Shown here: one piece after another, positions 12,115 through 22,820 of the stretch
Position numbering within the stretch: the first letter of the stretch is position 1
Layout: each line of letters begins with the position of its first letter
Assembly (NCBI GenBank): GCA_019009955.1
Contig: CM032233.1
Span: forward strand, 114,878,501 to 114,942,500
Direction of reading: 5' to 3'
Source: Riptortus pedestris
Taxonomy: Eukaryota > Arthropoda > Insecta > Hemiptera > Alydidae
DNA length: 64,000 nt
Notes under the pieces: model-generated
The model's database searches: none
What the model was told of the DNA's origin: nothing
What the model saw: the letters and a program-made list of their open reading frames with translations, nothing else
Position numbers and translations under genes: made by a program

Positions 12115-13382
12115 CTGAAATTTAGAAAAAAAAATTGAAATATTTACTGTAGTAGCTCTCTAATTTATCAATCATGATGTTATCATAATGAAAGTAATGG
12201 GCAATAAATGGTACATTTTACTGGAATCTGGACTGTGCTTTTTACAAAATTGTTGCACATCCATGGCTTATGTTGAAGATGGATTGGTCACTTGCATACG
12301 TATTGCTTCATCGACTGGTATTATCGAAAGGTTTAGTCTAGCAGTTCATGAACAGGAGCGGAGAATAATTAAGAAAAAAAGACCAGGAATATGAGATGTT
12401 TTCTATCGAACTAGTTAACTTTCCCTAACTGAAGCAGGCTCAAGGAAGAAACAACTTTTATGTCGCAGCATTTCTTAATCAAACGTGCAGTTTCTGAATA
12501 AACATATGTGCATTTTATGGCTAAAGGATGCGTCAAATCGAAAAATCCAACTATTTAAAGTATGGCATTCCATTGGAAATTCCAAAGTTATGGTCACTGG
12601 AGAAGGTTACAAGGTTCAATATTGACTGAAAAGGTTCTTCAAGGGTCACAATTATGGCAAACCAAGTCTCAGCCTTTTATTAACACAACTGGTGATTTTT
12701 AAGGGGGTGGCATGGGAAGTTGGGACACCCTGTATAAACACGGATGGCTTGACAGCATTCCGAATAGACCATACTTCAGCCAGCATTCTATCCAAATTCT
12801 GGACGTGTGAAGCTACGGGGGTGGGGGTGATTTTAATTGAGGACATTTCGCTTCAGAGTATAGGTTTGTTACTTTGCCCATAACATAATTACTTAAATCA
12901 AGGCATTGCTTATATTCGTTGCCATTTGAAGTTTAAAATAGCTTGAGCTTTATTTAAGCAGAAAGTATAAGAAATAAAGATAGTTTTTTTTTTAAATAAT
13001 CTATCCTTAAGAAAACAAAATTAAAATAATACGCTTTATCTCTTATTTTATTATTTTGAAAAAAACTGTTTTATGATTAAATGCGGTAGATGAAATACAC
13101 CATATGCGTATCGTGTTTGAACGAGAAACACGAGAGCAGTATAGATATGTCTGTGTTTCGGCCACTCTTATCACTCTTCAAGATTACAGGAAGGTAGCGT
13201 GTGGCATTGAAATTCCAACTTCGTTCCATCTACTTTTGTAACTTTACATCCACCTTTCCTTAAAATCAGGACACAATGGGGTCCCATATCAAACCTTCCA
13301 ATTCCCTAATAACCATTTATTTTTTCAATCACAATTCTTCGAAAATTAACAATTTTTCATTCTGTACAACATTCATCTCAAC
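12115..13382. other. Sequence upstream of the first recognised exon
   Basis: Should be intron or 5' region of the esterase-like gene. No exon that could join in phase 1 to 12114 was recognised. The word GGGACACCCTGTATA at about 12721-12735 is typical of many insect DNA-transposon ends, but no partner end was found. Small open frames here show no domain. Confidence 0.35.
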
Positions 13383-14459
13383 TAGGGGTGAGCAACCTTT
13401 TTGATCAACGGGCCAAATTAAATTTTAAAATTTATTGGTGGGCCGCACATAAAGTAACACTTATTAATAATTTAGAAAACTTTATTTATTATAAATGTTA
13501 GAATAGAAAAATTAAATAAAAGTAAAGAATTCATATAGAAATTTTAATGTAAAATAATAAAAAAACAATAAAATAACAGAAAAAAGAATTTACTTGAAAT
13601 TTGAAATCAGACATTTGCACATTTTTTTTTCGGTACAAGCTAATCAGTATCAGCCGGAATTGATGAAATAGCTACACGTATGCACCTTTCTAATCGTGCA
13701 TCAATCAGTCTTGATCGGTGGTCATTTTTGATTAATTTCATGGTTGAAAATAGTTGTTCGTAAACACACGTGTTTCTGTTTCTACTGCATTTGCTTTGCA
13801 TTTTTCGTCAAAAGCGGATATTTCTCAGTGCTCACATACGATTTATAAAAATGTTTGATGTTTACGCAGAAAAATACATGTCGAACTATATCCACATCGA
13901 TATTAAATGGCGAAGAAAACATTTTCATGGAAGCCAATGTCCATATATTGTGCGTATTTTTAAGAAGTAGTAACGTTTTCTTTTTCTATATGTGGAAAGT
14001 GAGACACATTATTCCGCAAAAAATGCTGTTTCCACAATTTTAATTTGCGCTCAAAGCCCTGAAATGTATCATACAAATTGTAAATAAACTGTTCTTCGCC
14101 TTGAAGTTCCACATTAAGATCATTGAGATGCTCGATTCGTATTCTTATCGATCATTGAAGTCGATAAGAAACCCAAAATGCTATTTTTGCAACAGCAGTC
14201 AGACATTCTTTTATCATCTCTCTATCCGCAAAGGGTTTCATCCCCCCCCCCAGTATTTAACTTACGATAAAACTAGCCCTAACTGCTGTATTTGATAAAT
14301 TAGCTTGATTTTTAAAAATAATCTGTTGTTTTCCCAAGTTTTTCTCCATGACGGGAGAAAGTCGCTAAAATAAATTCAATTTTAGAAATGCTTGGCGGGC
14401 CGCATAAATATGTTGAAAGGGCCGCAGGCGGCCCGCGGGCCGCGTGTTGCTCATCCCTG
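13383..14459 (-). mobile_element. hAT transposon, decayed, with 8-bp target duplication
   Basis: Ends are inverted: TAGGGGTGAGCAACC at the left, and CAGGGATGAGCAAC as reverse complement of the right end. Flanks are ATCTCAAC (13375-13382) and ATCTAAAC (14460-14467), an 8-bp target-site duplication with one mismatch, as hAT elements make. GC-rich subterminal repeats (GGGCCGCA...) occur at both ends. The transposase remnant is in its own entry; the length of about 1.08 kb implies large internal loss. Confidence 0.85.
13560..14160 (-). pseudogene. hAT transposase C-terminal remnant (ZBED/GTF2I-repeat-like group)
   Basis: On the minus strand one reads HLNDLNVELQGEEQFIYNLY then FERKLKLWKQHF (about 14130-14010), a block of the hAT transposases that gave rise to GTF2IRD2/ZBED5-like genes. 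Further on comes TCVYEQLFSTMKLIKNDHRS then RLIDARLERCIRVAISSIPA (about 13775-13640), the conserved hAT dimerisation region. Stops and frame changes separate the blocks and the catalytic part is largely missing, so the gene is dead. It lies within a bounded hAT element with inverted ends and a target duplication, which confirms class and orientation. Confidence 0.85.
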
Positions 14460-14875
14460 ATCTAAACCATTGCGATGACTTAAAGGCCTTCATTGTCCGC
14501 ACTCTAGCTAAATCTTGTTGGCAAAAGATTTCTTTCCCGCCTTCGTGGGCACCTCAATGTCTTTCTCCCTTTCCTTGAGTTACACCATTCATAATCCTCA
14601 ACACCTGTTGAGTCGAAGTGACTGTAAGGTTCTGTTTCTCCTGTTTCTTCTTACGAAATGATTACATTGCAGTCAAAAATTGAAGAAAACGGGACGGGCC
14701 TCCTCAAGAGTTCACAAATCTTCTTTGTTACTAAATCTACCAACCATGAGAACAAAGTAAGTGAATATTACCCCTAAAACTGAGCGCTGGAATTATTCTA
14801 AAACCTTTTCCTCAGTTTTCACCTCATGAAATTCATTAATTGGGATTGTATACATGGCTTAATTTTCCAGTACTT

Positions 14876-14960
14876 TCTTCAAATGTCCGCCAGCCCTACC
14901 TTAGTTGACAAAACTAAGGTGAGGTCAAAATGGTATACATAGAGGTGTCTGTGACCGTGC
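14876..14960 (+). repeat. HINE 5'-region fragment, strongly diverged
   Basis: TGTCCGCCAGCCCTACC..GACAAAACTAAGGTGAGGTC corresponds to the HINE segment TGTCCATCGATCCTACC..GACGAAAATGAGGTCC that precedes the (TA)n core. Ends at a short TATACATAG in place of the microsatellite. Confidence 0.45.
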
Positions 14961-15058
14961 GGGTTAAGGCATGGGTTCATCTACTACAACCCTTAGTAAC
15001 CTGAAGGTAAAACTAGGTGATTTTTCGATCCCCACCATAGGAGAACAGCAAATATTCA
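14953..15058 (+). repeat. possible tRNA-derived SINE head
   Basis: A tRNA-like run with GCGGGTTAAGGCATGGGTT near the A-box position and TTTTTCGATCCCCACC near the B-box position (GGTTCGANNCC), about 55 bases apart. It differs from the SINE at 32.6 and 38.6 kb. No target duplication found. Confidence 0.35.
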
Positions 15059-15061
15059 CGA

Positions 15062-15183
15062 TTTTAGCAGATTTCCCTTAAGGGAAATCTGTTATTGAGG
15101 TCGTACTCATGATGCGAGTTTCGAAAAATTTCTTCAAATGTCCATCGATCCTACCCAGGAGATGACGAAAATGAGGTCCGTTC

Positions 15184-15225
<42 letters not shown>

Positions 15226-15779
15226 CTGTTAACGCTCTAGCGGTCGCAATTTTTGTTTGATCTTTACCAAACTCAGAATTTAATCGTTTTATGTAAAAAG
15301 GAAGATCAAGTTCGTTAATGGCTGAAATCGGACCAGTGGGAGGGGGGGTTTAGAGGGGGGATTTTTGAAAATTCAAATTATCTCCGTTATTATGCGTCAG
15401 ATCGAAAAATTGTATAGAATAAATCTTATTGCAAATTAAATTTACTATAAATATTGTTCTATACATTTATTCTGTATCTTGAATATTAACCGAGATATTT
15501 GCATTTGTATTCTGCGTGTGGTCACCAGTAGGGTATTTTCGGACTTTCCGCCGAGAGCTCTGGGGGCCGTTTCTATAACTATTCGTCCCTCGTGAATAGG
15601 TTTAGAGGTTAGGTTAACTGTTTTTTGGGGCTAGAAACTACTGGGTTATTACGCCCTAAATAATGTTTTAGGTTTAGAGGTTTCTTACTACTACAGTTGT
15701 TATTAGGCAGATTTCTCTATTGTAAAACTTCTCGTGGGAAATCTGCTTAGTTTACGCAGCCCCTGCGTGACGGACTTTC
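15062..15779 (+). mobile_element. HINE, complete single-module copy
   Basis: A type example. 5' motif AGCAGATTTCCC (15066-15077), CATCGATCCTACCCAGGAGA block, (TA)n core 15189-15222, module A with ACCAAACT and TTAATGGCTGAAATCGGACC, a 3' tail, GGGAAATCTGCT (15736-15747), hairpin ACGCAG CCC CTGCGT (15754-15768) and GACGGACTTT. No open frame. Moves, if at all, only with a helper Helentron, which is not in this window. Confidence 0.85.
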
Positions 15780-15879
15780 TCTTATTACGGTGCTTTTGGA
15801 TTAGCGGGAGTTTAACAAGTGTGTTCGCCTGAAAACCCACGTCAGTCTGGGGGCAGTACTTCCAGTGATCGCTCTCTAA

Positions 15880-16364
15880 CTTAAAAAGCTACGTAAACTA
15901 AGCAGATTTCCCACGTGTGCCACGTATTTGAATTTATCTCAAAAAGCAAAACTTCAATATTTGGTATTTATGCTTTAAATAATGGGCTTCACAATACAAT
16001 AGCTTATTGTTAATATGATATGAATAGGAGGGGGGGGGGGTTACTGAAGGCCGAAAACTGTAAAATGCAAATATCTAGGTTAATAATCAATATAGTGAAA
16101 AAACGAACATAACAACTTTTACAGAACATTACATTTGCAATAAAATTGGTTCTATAAAAGTTTTCGACCCGAAGCTTAATAACGGAAGATATTAGGACTT
16201 TTCGAAGTTCCTCCCCTCTAAACCGATCCCTCCTACTGGTCGGATTTCAACTATTGACGAAATTGATCTTTCTTTTTAAATAAAACGATTAAGTATTGAG
16301 TTTGGTAAAGATTAAACCAAAATTGCAACCGCTAGAGCGGTAAAAGACACACAAACACACACAC

Positions 16365-16422
<58 letters not shown>

Positions 16423-16560
16423 AATATATATAAAATTTTGAAAGGACCTCATTTTCGTCATCTACTAGGTAGGATCGATGGACAATTGAAGAAATTTTTC
16501 AAAAATCGCTTCATGAGTACAACCTCAATAGCTGATTTCCCTTAAGAGAAATTTGTTAAC
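15880..16560 (-). mobile_element. HINE, degraded 3' hairpin
   Basis: The 3' end is at the left (AAACTAAGCAGATTTCCCAC) with most of the hairpin lost. Module A follows, then a mixed (CA)n/(TA)n core at about 16350-16425, and the 5' end with CTCAATAGCTGATTTCCCTT near 16520-16560. The core is partly CA rather than pure TA. Confidence 0.75.
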
Positions 16561-16683
16561 AAAGTATGTGAATGCCACACCCACCACTCCTAGAGATGTG
16601 AGTTTTGAGAAGGGGTAAAATATAAAATCAGGAATATACCTTATATGCTCTGGCTCGAAAAATGTTGGTTGCTTTACAACTTA

Positions 16684-17170
16684 TTAGCAGATTTTCTTTA
16701 AGGGAAATCAGCTATTGAGGACGTACTCATGACGCGATTTTCGAAATTTTTCTTCAAATGCCCATCGATCCTACCCAGGAGATGACGAAAATGAGGTCCG
16801 TTCAAAATTTGAGTGATTGGGATAAAATCTATTCTGATTCATTGTAAATTATAGCACTAGTTATACTAAATAGTTTTCAATCAAATTAATATGTTATATT
16901 CAGATATATTTCAGTAATCGTGTTGCTTGCCGGTCTAGAATATTTCTATCTATCTATGTAGTTCTGAGAGGTTGGCTGGCCTGTTTGATTACAGTTCAGA
17001 CGCTTTGGAGATTATTAAAATTAACTGAAAGATTTCTCATTATCCTTTGTATTTATTCACTTAATATTCACGGTGGTGTGTTTGTTACCAATGTGTAGAT
17101 ATATCTATTGTAAATTGGTAGATAGACGTGGAAAATCTGCTTTCTTTACGCAGCCCCTGCGTGACTTACT
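16684..17170 (+). mobile_element. HINE, short form without module A or (TA)n core
   Basis: The 5' region up to GAGGTCCGTTCAAAAT is joined directly to the 3' tail variant TTGAGTGATTGGGATAAAA, so core and module A are missing. The tail matches that of the copy at 31.7-33.2 kb. 3' end: GAAAATCTGCT, TTTACGCAGCCCCTGCGTGA. Abuts the next copy head to tail. Confidence 0.8.
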
Positions 17171-17746
17171 TTTTAGCAGATTTCCATTAAGGGAAATCAG
17201 CTATTGAGGTCGTACTCATGACGCAATTTTCGGTATTTTTCTTCAAATGTCCATCGATCCTACCTAAGAGATGACGAAAATGAGGTCCGTTCAAAACTGT
17301 AGATATATATGTCTGTTACCGCTCTAGCAGTCACAATTTTTGTTTAATCGTCACCAAACTCGGTATTTAATCGTTTAATGTAAAAAGAAAGATCAAGTTC
17401 GTTAACGGCTGAAATCGAACCAGTGGGAGGGGGGGAATTTCGAAAATTCGAAATATCTCCGTTACTATACGTCGGATCTAAAAATTGTATAGAGCCAATC
17501 TTATTGCAAATTAAATTTACTATAAATATTGTTATATACATTTATTCTCTATCTTGAATATTAACCGAGATATTTGCATTTTTATTAATTGTAACGGACG
17601 AGCTATGGTCGCTTCTATTAGTTCCCGCCGAAAGCTAGTTCGGCCGTTTCCGTAACTGTTCGGCACTCGTATGGAGATTTCTCTATTGTATAACTTTACG
17701 TGGGAAATCTGCTTAGTTTACGCAGCCCCTGCGTGACGTACTTTTT
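17171..17746 (+). mobile_element. HINE, second unit of a tandem pair
   Basis: Starts TTTTAGCAGATTTCC immediately at the T-rich end of the preceding copy. (TA)n is reduced to a few units near 17301; full module A; 3' end GGGAAATCTGCT with perfect hairpin and GACGTACTTTTT. Confidence 0.85.
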
Positions 17747-19375
17747 GTTTTGATTGTTGAAAAGCAGATGTCCTGTGTAAGATTGCTAAGAATGGTTCAT
17801 TAAAATAAGCATCCTCTTTTCCAAAGTTCAACTACTCTCTACATTTTTTCTAATTGGAGTTTTCTCTCAAATTAAATAGAATTACGCACTAATCCTTTCT
17901 GAACAAAACGAAAAAAAATATGAATAAAATACTTCGTATAGTTCATTAGAAAACTTAATAAGGAGACCATTTGGACGTTTCGTAATAATTTGAACCCCTT
18001 AATTCCTCAATATATAAACACTTTAAGAATGCAAGCCCTCTTTAAAATGGTACAATGCGATCTGTTGTCATACTAATATTTAATTTTCAAATAACTTAAC
18101 TTTTAAAATGCATTGTAAATAACAAAAATGAGACGGAATTAATGACGAAACACACATTTTTTTTCACCACTTGATATCTACAAAAACAAAACAATGAAAC
18201 CAAATTACTTTTGGTGCCATATATTCATGATTAGCTAAATTATTAATTTTAATATTTAAAAAAAAAAATGTTGGCGCTGAAATGCGCATTATCGCAGAAA
18301 AATTCAATGTTTTATCGTCCTTATATCCATTTTGGAATTTAAAAATTTAGTATAGAGCTTTCTAGAAATGAATATAGTAAGGGGTCATTTACAATATATT
18401 TTTGAAATCCTCTGCCATTTAAACTCCCAAATTATACGTACGAGAAATTTTTTAGATGTAATTAGGGCAATGATTTAACAAGTTTCGTGATTCATGCCAC
18501 CTTTCGTGTATTTAAGCCTACTTGGTTATAAAGATATAAAAATGAGACATAAGGACCGATGGACAAAATGGCGTGACTCCAAGAGTCTTTAAGGTATATA
18601 CGGACCTTAAAAATATATCAGAATACTCAGATGTTTTACAGTAAGTGAATAACAGTAATGTCGTTAGTTCGATAACTTCCCTATTGGTAGTTTGTATGTT
18701 CATTACGCATGGTGTTTGCTGCAATACGAGTTTGGTAGATTTTTGAGATATCTTCTTTAAGAAATTATGTTACGTCGTGAGTACATAAGTACATGCCAAA
18801 CTGAATCTAATATTATTAATCCATTCCGTGGGCCTTAGGGGAATGTTTGCTACCAAATATAATACAAACGATTTTTTATTTAGTAATATTTGAATCATAA
18901 TACCGTGACTACCATGTTTTTAATAATAATATTTATAATTGAAATTAATAAAATATGTTTCTGATGACTTTGAGGTTATAAAATGCGCATATATACTTCA
19001 TACAAATATTTATTGTAGGATTGTAGTCTATTACAAAAATTAGTAAATCTAGATTTACCTGTAATTCAGAATATTAATTCCATACAAAACATTACCAATT
19101 TTTAAATAAACCTGTAAGAATTTCATAAAGTGCAAAATACAATCTAACATTTGCTAATAGAAATATGTACCAGCAATATATTTACAAATTTAAATAAATA
19201 TTATTTGGGGTGTTAATTAATAATATAATTAATGCCTCTTTAAATTTAGGTTTTCATTTTTCTCATTTGAGGCCCGTGGGCCCTCGACATTTGCCGACCA
19301 GTCGACTTGGTCAGTTCGGTGTTGGTCGATGTATACTCAGGACATTGTGTGGAATTCAGAGGAATATTTTTCATC
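17747..19375. other. AT-rich sequence without recognised features
   Basis: No exon, repeat end or transposase block recognised on either strand. The small open frames are uninformative in DNA of this composition. Confidence 0.4.
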
Positions 19376-20491
19376 TTAACCCATTCAGGACTGATTAAGA
19401 AGTGGTTGAGTGAGCTTAGTGATTTTTTGCTATTCATTATAGCATATTGCACACAGCATCCTCCCATAGTTCCATTTACCTCAGTTGCACAATTGTGTCC
19501 CAAGCGCACTGGCACACATACATATGTCCCAAAACTATTCAAGGGTGGGACATGTATGTCCCACAGCCCTGAATCATAGTTATTCATCCCATTACCTTAC
19601 TGCAATAAAAATACAAAAAATAAAACAAATTATCGTATATTTTATTTTGTATTTGTATGATAAGTGGAAAATATATTTTATTTATGATATTCTAAGAAAT
19701 AGTGTTTGCAAAGTGGCACATTGCATGAAGCACACATAGTTTTTGTTCTAGTCTATTTCTTATTCTTTTGGGCGCAGCGGGCACATCGTCTTCTGGTGGT
19801 GCCCTCAAAAGGTAAATGATTGCCGACTTCGCGCATAAGCTTACCTCTGCTGTAGCCCTCTGTTAGCGGCTGTTCAGCCAAATTTACTAAGAAATCAATG
19901 AGTCTGTTTTTGGAATACGTACTTTCCTTGTATAGTATATATCTATTTACAACTGAAGTAAGCAGTAATTTGTATAAAACCTTGATCCATCATTTGTTTT
20001 ACTTTGATTTGGCTCATATAATTGGCACAACTGGTCATAGAGATCCATATGATGGTTATAGAAATTTATTACTGCAGGACAAACAATAAGAGTCTTTTCT
20101 CCCGGTTTTTGTTTCCTAGAACATCTTCATATGTCGTCTGTGAAGGAGTTGACTAGAACGATATAATCGTTAGTATCTTTCCAACGAACTGCTCTTGTCC
20201 CAAAGTTATTGAACAGTAATTCTGAGTCCCTTCGATTACCATGGAATTGTGGTACATTTTTTCTGGTTTTCATACAGGTTCCAACAGCAGGAAATGACAG
20301 AGTGGCCATGAGTTTCACTGAGCTAAAAAAACGGTCTAAACAAAAGTCAACATTTTTTGAATCCCGGACGGTGCTCACTAATTTATTTATACTTGGGCTT
20401 GCCTCTAGACTTACACATTTTATTTTATCCCAACAGCCATGAGTTTCATTGTGGCGGGACATATGTGTCCCGACAGTATTGAAAAGGTTAA
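19376..20491 (-). mobile_element. piggyBac element, internally deleted, with TTAA ends
   Basis: Left end TTAACCCATTCAGGACTG (TTAA at 19376-19379). Reverse complement of the right end is TTAACCTTTTCAATACTG (TTAA at 20488-20491), giving matching inverted ends and the TTAA duplication diagnostic of piggyBac. A palindromic GGGACATATGTGTCCC-type motif lies inside each end (about 19550-19562 and 20454-20471). About 1.1 kb, keeping only the C-terminal part of the transposase. Confidence 0.85.
19660..20420 (-). pseudogene. piggyBac transposase C-terminal remnant
   Basis: Minus strand: LDRFFSSVKLMATLSF then VGTCMKTRKNVPQ and FGTRAVRWKDTNDYIVLVNS (about 20380-20130), matching the family pattern 'DNFFTSxxL....YxxGTxRxNRKxxP....WKDxxxVxxLSxxH'. 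Further on INFYNHHMDLYDQL (about 20070-20030), the 'YNxxMxGVDxxDQ' block. Then RRRCARCAQKNKK, a stop, and TMCASCNVPLCKHYFLEYHK (about 19800-19665), the C-terminal Cys-rich finger. Stops interrupt the reading and the N-terminal catalytic part is gone, so it is a remnant inside a TTAA-bounded element. Confidence 0.85.
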
Positions 20492-20727
20492 GAAACTCCC
20501 TCACTCTTTTAAAAGTCCGTCACGCTTGGGCTGTCCTGCTGTGTAAACTAAGCAGATTTCCCACGTGCTAATATGACACACTACTAGTCCCTTCTCATAA
20601 TATATTCTCTATTTTTAAGCTAAAACTCCAGTTTTAGAAGTGGGGATCTACGGAAGGCTGAATACAAGAATATACGAATAATTCTCTTAATATATAAGTT
20701 ACGAATAAATGTATAGTGCAACAATTG

Positions 20728-21845
20728 AGGCGGTTGACAATATGGGCTCATCAGCAGCCCCGTTTTACGCAGAACGCTTTATTCAATCCGGCATTTCATA
20801 TAGAGTTCAGTGGTGCATGTTTCATCGCAATATCTTGAAAATAGACGTTGGGAGACCTGTTTTTGTGGGGTAATGTCAGCTGGTTTTCACGTCCAGGTCT
20901 TGACTTGGGGTTAGTGGTTATGTTAGTATGTTTTTGATGCAGCTATTTTGCTTTCTGATGCCGTAGGTGGCCAAAATAGAAATTTTCTAATGTGTAACTT
21001 CACTTCTTGGTTTGCAAGGGTATATAAAAAAGATGTTATACAACGTTTCCCAGTAAGACTACATAGTTTCTCACAATGTGATAGAAACTTTGGTTTGATC
21101 AGGAACAAAATAAAGAAATGATTGGAAATGCTAAATCTCATTTAACAGCAATGGTAGAGTGCAGGCAAACCCCTTCACCCTTTGAAGTTGTTATGGATGC
21201 AGAACTTCTGCAAGACTGGGAACCATTTTTAAATAATCTATTCCTGAAGAAACCTGTCTCAAGAAACAAAATAAAATTTACTCTAATGAAATATAGTTAA
21301 TGATGTAAAAGCCTTATATCGATTTTTACAGGAAGAGGATGTGGACTTTATAGAAATTATGATTTCTCAAAGTGGATAAAGAAAGAGAGATGTTATACTG
21401 ATTTCAAACAAACAAACTTTTACTCAGACAACAAAGTTTACTCGGAGTATAAGGTGTTTTTTTTTTTCAATTTATTCTTCAAATATATGAAAAATCTTTT
21501 CATTTTGATGTTTTTCTAGTTTATAATGTAAATTATTATTGTAAGAAATAAATAAGTTATAATCTATTTAATTATATTCTTTTTAATAACGTTTTTATAT
21601 AAAAGTGTATTCTGGCAAAAAGGGCGTATAAAGTAATATATGTTTTTTAATTATTACGAAAACACCAGTTACTGAATTATTTTTTTTAATTGTTGAATAT
21701 TTTTTTAATAGGTGAAATATCGATATTTATTAATATTACAAGAATTATAATTACTATGACAACAGGAGACAACAATGAAATATTCATTTGGTGTTTTCTC
21801 AAAACAAGAGTTTTGCTTATAAGCCCCTTTTACGTAGACCGCCTC
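20728..21845 (+). mobile_element. Cut-and-paste transposon with AGGCGGT inverted ends inside a HINE
   Basis: Imperfect inverted ends of about 28 bases: left AGGCGGTTGACAATATGGGC; right, reverse-complemented, AGGCGGTCTACGTAAAAGGG. CAATTG flanks both sides (20722-20727, 21846-21851). As CAATTG is palindromic, the duplication could be 4 (AATT) or up to 6 bases. The host HINE supplies the pre-insertion sequence. Encodes the remnant listed next. The superfamily is unsettled; a Sola-type element is one guess from the possible 4-base duplication. Confidence 0.7.
20934..21120 (+). pseudogene. Transposase-like remnant with SDAVGGQNRN motif
   Basis: The plus strand reads FDAAILLSDAVGGQNRNFLM then VIQRFPVRLHSFSQCDRNFG, ending in a stop. 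This resembles the pattern 'DxCxGQNKN....FPVxGHSxxxxDRxFG' of an RNase-H-fold domain (Pfam DUF7869-like) common in arthropod and cnidarian transposon proteins. The Asp of SDAVGG and the Asp of CDRNFG would be metal-binding candidates. Flanking frames carry short pieces only, so the gene is dead. The family name is from memory of the motif and needs a profile search. Confidence 0.55.
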
Positions 21846-21871
21846 AATTGTAGAACTCCAAAATGTTTTTT

Positions 21872-22250
21872 TTTATCTATACCATAATATATTTAGTCGT
21901 TTCAAGCAACACTTAAGTTCATAGTCGTTAATGGCTGAAATAAGGTTTAGGAAGGGGGATTCGAAAATTCAACTTTTTTCCGTTATTATGAGTCGTATCA
22001 AAAAATGTTATAGAACCAACTTTGTTAATCTATTGATGGTCAACTATTGTTATTTTATTCATTTTACGTACTTTAAATACTTAGGGAGTTATTCAGCTTT
22101 AGTAATTATTTCCAGCCGCCAGTAAACCCCCACTTTTACTCATCGAATTTTTACTGAGAAATAGAAAAAATATGGCGAGAAGAGATCGATAGTGTGCCAT
22201 ACCGCACGTGGGAAATCTGCTTAGTGTACACAGCCCTACGTGACGTACAT
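21872..22250 (+). mobile_element. HINE second-module and 3' end, head-to-head with the preceding copy
   Basis: ATCTATACCATAATATATTT, CATAGTCGTTAATGGCTGAA, ATTATGAGTCGTATC, then GGGAAATCTGCT, an altered hairpin (TACACAGCCCTACGTGA) and GACGTACATTT. With 20507-21862 it forms two 3' halves facing outwards, without any 5' end. Confidence 0.75.
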
Positions 22251-22735
22251 TTAAGAGTCTCATAAGAGTATAACTTCTGTGCCTGTAATGGTCGACCCAA
22301 AAAGTTTGTATTAATTTTTATATTTAGCGAAGACGAGATTTATTCCCAATGTTTTCTTCTCAGAAGGAGATTCCCACGGGCCATGCTGATCTGTCTGCAT
22401 TTTTCCATGTGTACACCAGTTTTTATGAGCCCATCCCTAGTCCCTTTAACTCTCGCTCGCCTCATGTCGCACTCTCAGTCTATCTAAGCATTATTCAATA
22501 TACTTCGTATACTCTTTTCCTATTGGTCTCTACAATCATAGAAACTGAGGGAAATATTTCTGTTGTGGGACTCTTTTTTTAATCTAATGGGTGAGAATCA
22601 AAATGATATAAAGTGGGGAGGTTCAACCTTATTTATTGGGGCGAGGAACCTTATTTATTCACATAGGGACTTTACACATATGAGTAGATGCCTCGTATTC
22701 AGTTTAGTTATGTTCATTTCATTATTAAAAAATGG
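22251..22735. other. Sequence without recognised features
   Basis: Between a HINE end and a Helitron-like copy. No domain or repeat recognised. Confidence 0.35.
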
Positions 22736-22738
22736 ATT

Positions 22739-22753
22739 ATCTATCTATCTATC

Positions 22754-22820
<67 letters not shown>

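Larger units (their letters stand above)
20507..21862 (-). mobile_element. HINE 3' half interrupted by a DNA transposon
   Basis: The 3' end at the left (AAAAGTCCGTCACGC, altered hairpin, CTAAGCAGATTTCCCACGTG) continues as the second-module tail to 20727. After the inserted element (20728-21845) the HINE word GTTCTACAATTG resumes on the minus strand at about 21857-21846. Removing the insert restores GTTCTACAATTGTTG, the usual HINE sequence. Confidence 0.7.

Noticed and set aside
12652..12846. Two overlapping open frames near a GGGACACCCTGTATA word
   Set aside because: The word suggests a transposon end, but no matching inverted end or transposase motif could be found.
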